Shown here piece after piece: positions 60,185 to 64,000 of a DNA stretch of 64,000 nucleotides (position 1 is the stretch's first letter; every line of letters begins with the position of its first letter). The stretch is from Chitinophagaceae bacterium (lineage in GTDB: Bacteria; Bacteroidota; Bacteroidia; Chitinophagales; Chitinophagaceae). The notes beneath the pieces were generated by a model. It was not told where the DNA came from, did not search any database, and saw only the letters and a list, made by a program, of their open reading frames with translations. The position numbers and the translations under genes were made by a program. The stretch covers positions 62,001 through 126,000 of the forward strand of contig CANFKE010000002.1 in NCBI GenBank assembly GCA_947447465.1, read 5' to 3'.

Positions 60185-61384
60185 ATGTCAGTATTGCTGA
60201 TAGTTATTATAATACTTGCTTTAGGTTTTGACTATATCAATGGCTTCCACGATGCGGCAAATTCTATTGCCACTATCGTTTCTACTAAGGTTCTTACTCC
60301 ATTGCAAGCTGTTATTTGGGCTGCGATATTCAACTTTGTAGCTTTCTTTATTTTTAAAGATCATGGTGTTGCCAATACTATAGCTAAAACAGTACAGGAA
60401 AGTGCAATTACCCTTCCTGTTATTATGTCGGGCTTAATTGCAGCTATTATTTGGAACCTTATTACCTGGTGGTTCGGTATTCCATCCAGTTCCTCTCACA
60501 CATTGATAGGTGGTTTTGCAGGAGCTGCAATTGCTCACGCCGGTTTTGGTGCAGTTAATTCAGAACCAATCATAAAGACTGTAAGCTTCATATTTCTTGC
60601 GCCATTCATTGGTATGATAATGGCATTCATCATCTCATTGTGGTTTATCTATTCATTCAGGAAAGGTCCTTGGCCAAAGATTGTTTCTTTTATCATTATG
60701 GCCGCTTTGTCAGTTTTTTTATATTACACAATAGAGACAGATCCAACTAAACTTAAAGGTATTTACGAAAGTCATTTCCTTAATATTGTCTTAGAAGGGA
60801 AAAACCTCAAATGGCTTTTATTAGCAACAGTTCTTTTTGCTATTTGTCTTTTTACTATGATCTTAGGCTCTTTGAATACAGCAAGGGCAAATGTTTATCT
60901 AAAGAAATTTCAGCTCATCTCCTCAGCTATTTTCAGTATTGGTCATGGTGGTAACGATGCGCAAAAAGTTATGGGTATCATTTCTGCAGCATTGCTTTGC
61001 GATCATATGATACCTAGTCTTACTGCAATGCCTGTGTGGGTGCCTCTAGCATGTTATACTGCAATTTCAGTTGGAACGCTTAGTGGAGGTATGAAGATCA
61101 TCAAAACAATGGGTACCCGTATAACTAAGGTGACACCATTTGAAGGAGTAGCGGCTGAAACTGCCGGTGCGATTACTTTGTTCCTCACTGAAAATCTAAA
61201 GATACCGGTAAGTACCACACACACTATCACGGGCGCCATCATTGGGGTGGGTGCTACAAAACGTTTGTCGGCAGTACGTTGGGGACTTACTATTAATTTA
61301 ATGTGGGCGTGGATCATTACCATACCTATTAGTGGTTTGATGGCAGGGATAATCTTTACCTTGGTAAATTTATTTGTAAAATAA
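60185..61384 (+). CDS. Low-affinity inorganic phosphate transporter (Pit family)
   Basis: The 399-aa protein has about ten to twelve membrane helices. The two signature repeats of the PiT family are present: DYINGFHDAANSIATIVSTK at the N-terminus (the G-x-x-D-x-A-N-S motif) and GHGGNDAQKVMGII in the C-terminal half. It imports phosphate, usually as a metal-phosphate complex driven by the proton gradient. It forms an operon with the DUF47 gene and ends at a strong terminator. Confidence 0.93.
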   Translation: MSVLLIVIIILALGFDYINGFHDAANSIATIVSTKVLTPLQAVIWAAIFNFVAFFIFKDHGVANTIAKTVQESAITLPVIMSGLIAAIIWNLITWWFGIPSSSSHTLIGGFAGAAIAHAGFGAVNSEPIIKTVSFIFLAPFIGMIMAFIISLWFIYSFRKGPWPKIVSFIIMAALSVFLYYTIETDPTKLKGIYESHFLNIVLEGKNLKWLLLATVLFAICLFTMILGSLNTARANVYLKKFQLISSAIFSIGHGGNDAQKVMGIISAALLCDHMIPSLTAMPVWVPLACYTAISVGTLSGGMKIIKTMGTRITKVTPFEGVAAETAGAITLFLTENLKIPVSTTHTITGAIIGVGATKRLSAVRWGLTINLMWAWIITIPISGLMAGIIFTLVNLFVK

Positions 61385-61392
61385 TTTTGATC

Positions 61393-61441
61393 ATATATCC
61401 ATAAAAAAACCTCCTTACTGGAGGTTTTTTTATGGATATAT
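61393..61441. terminator. Bidirectional terminator between pit and trmH
   Basis: A perfect 22-bp stem (core AAAAAAACCTCC / GGAGGTTTTTTT) with loop TTACT lies between two converging genes; it is A/T-rich on both flanks. Confidence 0.87.
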
Positions 61442-61451
61442 ATTGACGGTA

Positions 61452-62066
61452 TTATATTATTTCACCTGCAGGAAGTGTCTCGCTGAACAGTTTCCATTTC
61501 TTTGACAGGGCAGTTGCTTCCTCAGTTCCTAATCTTAATTCTCCATTATAGAAACCCGCTACACTTCTTTGTCTGAAGGCTTCGTACAATGTAACCGCAC
61601 ATGCCACCGAAATATTGAGTGATTGTATCATACCTACCATTGGTATTATAAAGTTGCCATCACAATAATTAAGGCATGCTTCAGTAACCCCTTCTTTCTC
61701 ATTTCCAAAAACCAATGCCATACTTTGAGTAAGGTCAAGATCGTATAATGAACATGACTCAACTCCCAGGTGGGTAGCATATATTTTGCCATATCGTTCT
61801 TTCACTACCTTCATGCAGGTGTCGGTATTGTCATATTCATGAACCGTAAGCCAGCCAAGTGCACTGGAGCTGCTTTTTTTCCCAAAATGTTTATGTCTGC
61901 TCATTACAGTATTGAGCACATATATATTCTGCACACCCATTGCCTCGCAGGTGCGCATTACTGCAAATACATTATGAGGATCTGAAACATTTTCCATCAC
62001 TATCGCAAGATCGGGTTGGCGACGGTTCAGTACATGTAGTATTTTGTTCGTTCTTTCGGGAGTCAT
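61452..62066 (-). CDS. trmH: tRNA (guanosine-2'-O-)-methyltransferase TrmH-like (SpoU family)
   Basis: I place the start at ATG 62066, where the conserved N-terminus MTPERTNKILHVLNRRQPDL begins; an upstream ATG at 62117 would add 17 unconserved residues and would contain the promoter box. The SPOUT fold is shown by LAIVMENVSDPHNVFAVMRT, the NEKEGVTEACL motif and the C-terminal IPMVGMIQSLNISVACAV (SAM-binding knot). TrmH 2'-O-methylates G18 in the D-loop of tRNA. At 204 aa it has the length of TrmH. Confidence 0.9.
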   Translation of the reverse strand: MTPERTNKILHVLNRRQPDLAIVMENVSDPHNVFAVMRTCEAMGVQNIYVLNTVMSRHKHFGKKSSSSALGWLTVHEYDNTDTCMKVVKERYGKIYATHLGVESCSLYDLDLTQSMALVFGNEKEGVTEACLNYCDGNFIIPMVGMIQSLNISVACAVTLYEAFRQRSVAGFYNGELRLGTEEATALSKKWKLFSETLPAGEII

Positions 62067-62085
62067 TTTATTTAAGGTATGGGCA

Positions 62086-62093
62086 CAAAAATA
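62086..62093 (-). promoter_or_regulatory. -7 promoter box of trmH
   Basis: Minus-strand TATTTTTG, 20 nt upstream of ATG 62066, inside the alternative longer frame, so it supports the shorter start. The leader would be about 15 nt. Confidence 0.5.
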
Positions 62094-62301
62094 ATCAAGA
62101 CAGATTAAAATATTCAATAGCCAACAGACTTTGTATAAATGTATTGATGAGTCATGTCATAAATGAATAGGTTTTGAAAGAATCTGGCACGAAATTAGAT
62201 AAGTTTTCAATCACTCACTGAAGATATTGTTGTACTTTTCACCTTGAAATACGGGGCGAATACAGCACTCAGTTTTTTACTATTATTTATTAAGTTTTTT
62301 G

Positions 62302-64000
62302 ATGCCCTCTGGTATAGTACTCGGAATATCGCGACCTGATTTTTTGCTGGAAGAAACACTTTCAGACATATTTCGTATGTCTGTAAAGCAACATGCGAAT
62401 AAAACAGCGTTGATATTTGGTGATAGATCAGTTACGTACGGTGAATTGGATAAGTGGAGTGATGCTATGGCTCTCTATCTAAGAGATAAAGGTATAAAAG
62501 CCGGAGATGCTATCGGTCTGTGGTGGCCCAGAAGTATTGAACTACATGTTGCTGTTTTGGGGATTGTGAAGTGCGGGGCGGCATATGTTCCTTTAGATAG
62601 AGAGATGCCGGCAGAGAGGGTGGAAACCGTACTCAATGAAGTTGAGGCTAAAGGCTGTATTACAGATGGTCATCTGGATATTAGTTGTCCGGTTTTCAAA
62701 GTCATTGATCAACCTGCATCTGATGATATTATTACTCAGATAGGCGGACCATCGCCCGATAACTGGGCTTATGTCTTATATACTTCAGGCAGTACAGGCA
62801 AACCCAAGGGTATCCCCATCACTCACAGAATGATCTGTCATTTTGTAAGAGCCGAACAGAGTGTATTGAATATCCGCAGTACGGATATGGTTTATCAGGG
62901 TTTTTCGGTTTCTTTTGATATGTGGTGCGAGGAGGTATGGATTTCATACTTTGTTGGTGCTACTATGTGGGTAGCCGATGCAACTACAACAAAATCGATA
63001 GACGAACTTGATGAGGTGCTGAGAAAGCATCACATTACTGTATTGCATACTGTTCCCAGTCTGTTGGCTGTAATGAATGATGATGTACCACTGATAAGAT
63101 TAGTGAATGCAGGTGGAGAGGCCTGTACAGCACAGGTAGTGTCAAGGTGGTCAGTTCCTTCAAGACAATTCTTTAATAGTTATGGTCCTACTGAAACTAC
63201 CGTCACTGCTACCATTACAACATTAAAACCGGGTGAACCTATTACTATAGGACAGCCGTTACCTAATTACAATCTGGCAGTAGTAGATGAACAGCTCAAT
63301 ATATTACCTGTTGGTGAGCGTGGTGAATTGGTCATTACTGGTCCGGGTGTCTCACATGGTTATGTCAATCGTCCCGACCTTACTGTTGAAAAATTTGTAC
63401 CCAAACCTGATCGTTTGTCTGCCTTACCAGGCAACTTTGTCTATAAAACCGGTGATGCGGCTATTATAAATCCGGATGGCAGCATTGATTTTCAGGGTAG
63501 GTTAGATGATCAAATAAAGTTAAGAGGTTATCGAATAGAACTTGGTGAAATAGAAAATCAGCTGAGTAATCTTACAGATATTACAGCAGCGGCTGTTGCT
63601 GTAAAAAAAGATATCAATGGTCAGGATCATCTTGCGGGATATGTAGTATGCGATGATCCGGTCAATATGAATCAGCAAAGCATCAGAGATGCTCTAGCAA
63701 AGGTATTGCCTGCTTATATGGTGCCGAGTGTCATTGTTCAGTTATCTGAGATGCCGAGGCTTCCAAGTGGGAAGATCAATCGAAAAGAACTACCCATACC
63801 GGCAATGCTGATGGAAAGTTCTGTTTCGGGAACTGAAGAGATCATTGATCTGGACGCACCATTGGGTGATAGGGTCATCGCTGCATTAAAGAAAAATTTC
63901 CCGAATAGGAATATTGATGGAAAACTAGATTTCTTTACTGATCTGGGAGGACATTCCTTGCTTGCAGCATCATTTGTATCCAGACTGCGTAAAGAAGCTA
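62302..64000 (+). CDS. Pls/PosA-like nonribosomal peptide synthetase, N-terminal part (3' end cut by window edge)
   Basis: Starting at ATG 62302, 566 codons are open to the window edge. The N-terminus ISRPDFLLEETLSDIF resembles the opening (RPDLLRDE-L-DIF) of Pls/PosA-family synthetases. Adenylation domain: YTSGSTGKPKG near residue 161, FDMWCEEVW near 214 and YGPTETT near 294, ending GKINRKEL near 495. PCP: LGGHSLL near 553. The FDMWCEEVW segment is unlike the FDxS core of ordinary A domains and typical of this family, whose members (such as poly-epsilon-lysine synthase) go on to a multi-pass membrane module instead of a C domain. That part is outside the window, so the assignment rests on the A domain only. 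It is about 24.6 kb away from the other NRPS operon. Confidence 0.8.
   Translation, partial: MPSGIVLGISRPDFLLEETLSDIFRMSVKQHANKTALIFGDRSVTYGELDKWSDAMALYLRDKGIKAGDAIGLWWPRSIELHVAVLGIVKCGAAYVPLDREMPAERVETVLNEVEAKGCITDGHLDISCPVFKVIDQPASDDIITQIGGPSPDNWAYVLYTSGSTGKPKGIPITHRMICHFVRAEQSVLNIRSTDMVYQGFSVSFDMWCEEVWISYFVGATMWVADATTTKSIDELDEVLRKHHITVLHTVPSLLAVMNDDVPLIRLVNAGGEACTAQVVSRWSVPSRQFFNSYGPTETTVTATITTLKPGEPITIGQPLPNYNLAVVDEQLNILPVGERGELVITGPGVSHGYVNRPDLTVEKFVPKPDRLSALPGNFVYKTGDAAIINPDGSIDFQGRLDDQIKLRGYRIELGEIENQLSNLTDITAAAVAVKKDINGQDHLAGYVVCDDPVNMNQQSIRDALAKVLPAYMVPSVIVQLSEMPRLPSGKINRKELPIPAMLMESSVSGTEEIIDLDAPLGDRVIAALKKNFPNRNIDGKLDFFTDLGGHSLLAASFVSRLRKEA

Noticed and set aside
62067..62117. 17 extra residues on trmH
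   Set aside because: The minus-strand -7 box lies inside this stretch and the conserved MTPER start is at 62066.
1..64000. CRISPR array, tRNA, insertion sequence or phage region
   Set aside because: No direct-repeat array, no tRNA T-loop or cloverleaf, no transposase and no phage structural gene could be recognised by eye.

Overview
The window is a chromosomal segment of a Bacteroidota bacterium, most likely a Chitinophagales/Sphingobacteria-type lineage (the exact family is an inference). The evidence is: C-terminal type IX secretion sorting domains on three secreted proteases, the short 291-residue primary sigma factor typical of the phylum, a long (309 aa) NusB, DUF1573 and START-like proteins typical of the group, AT-rich DNA, and many promoters of the Bacteroidota type (-7 box TAnnTTTG). 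No tRNA, rRNA, CRISPR array, insertion sequence or phage gene was seen. Both ends of the window cut genes.

Layout. 1-2.7 kb: a truncated S9 peptidase and an Ig-like lipoprotein, both on the minus strand. 2.8 kb: the SRP RNA gene. 3.1-10.4 kb: three tandem paralogous M43 zinc metalloproteases with T9SS tails, separated by strong hairpin terminators. 10.5-12.4 kb: an FtsE-type ATPase and an AraC regulator. 12.6-20.7 kb: a fatty-acid degradation block (fadN-fadA-fadE, then a FadL-type outer-membrane channel and an SGNH esterase lipoprotein), followed by a thioesterase. 21.3-23.2 kb: a DUF2147 protein and ornithine aminotransferase. 23.4-25.1 kb: a decayed gene fragment and a flippase.

25.4-37.7 kb is the main biosynthetic locus. 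A 2191-aa hybrid (A-PCP-KS-AT-ACP-aminotransferase) is followed by a 1740-aa NRPS (C-A with an inserted methyltransferase-PCP-TE) and a GNAT acetyltransferase, with a divergent flippase next door. The domain logic is that of a beta-amino acid assembly line: a starter acid is loaded, extended once with malonate, left as a beta-ketone because there is no ketoreductase, transaminated to a beta-amine, joined to a second (glycine-like, probably N-methylated) residue and released. The first adenylation domain lacks the usual alpha-amine-binding Asp.

37.8-62.1 kb is mostly housekeeping: rpoD, dps, rdgB, a Smr/DUF2027 protein, nusB-DUF1573-yajC, coaE, two acyl-CoA/nucleotide genes, carA, an SDR threonine dehydrogenase, an M28 peptidase, oxyR, a Pit phosphate transporter with its DUF47 partner, and trmH. 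Embedded here is an unusual three-gene operon (41.8-47.0 kb) with two tandem GT-C membrane proteins carrying TPR tails, which look like bacterial relatives of eukaryotic TMTC O-mannosyltransferases, plus a periplasmic TPR protein. From 62.3 kb to the end is the start of a second NRPS-type gene, of Pls/PosA-like architecture.

Across the window the -7 promoter box recurs. The SRP RNA gene fixes the likely start site about 5 nt after the box, and by that ruler rocD, rdgB and cmk appear to be leaderless.
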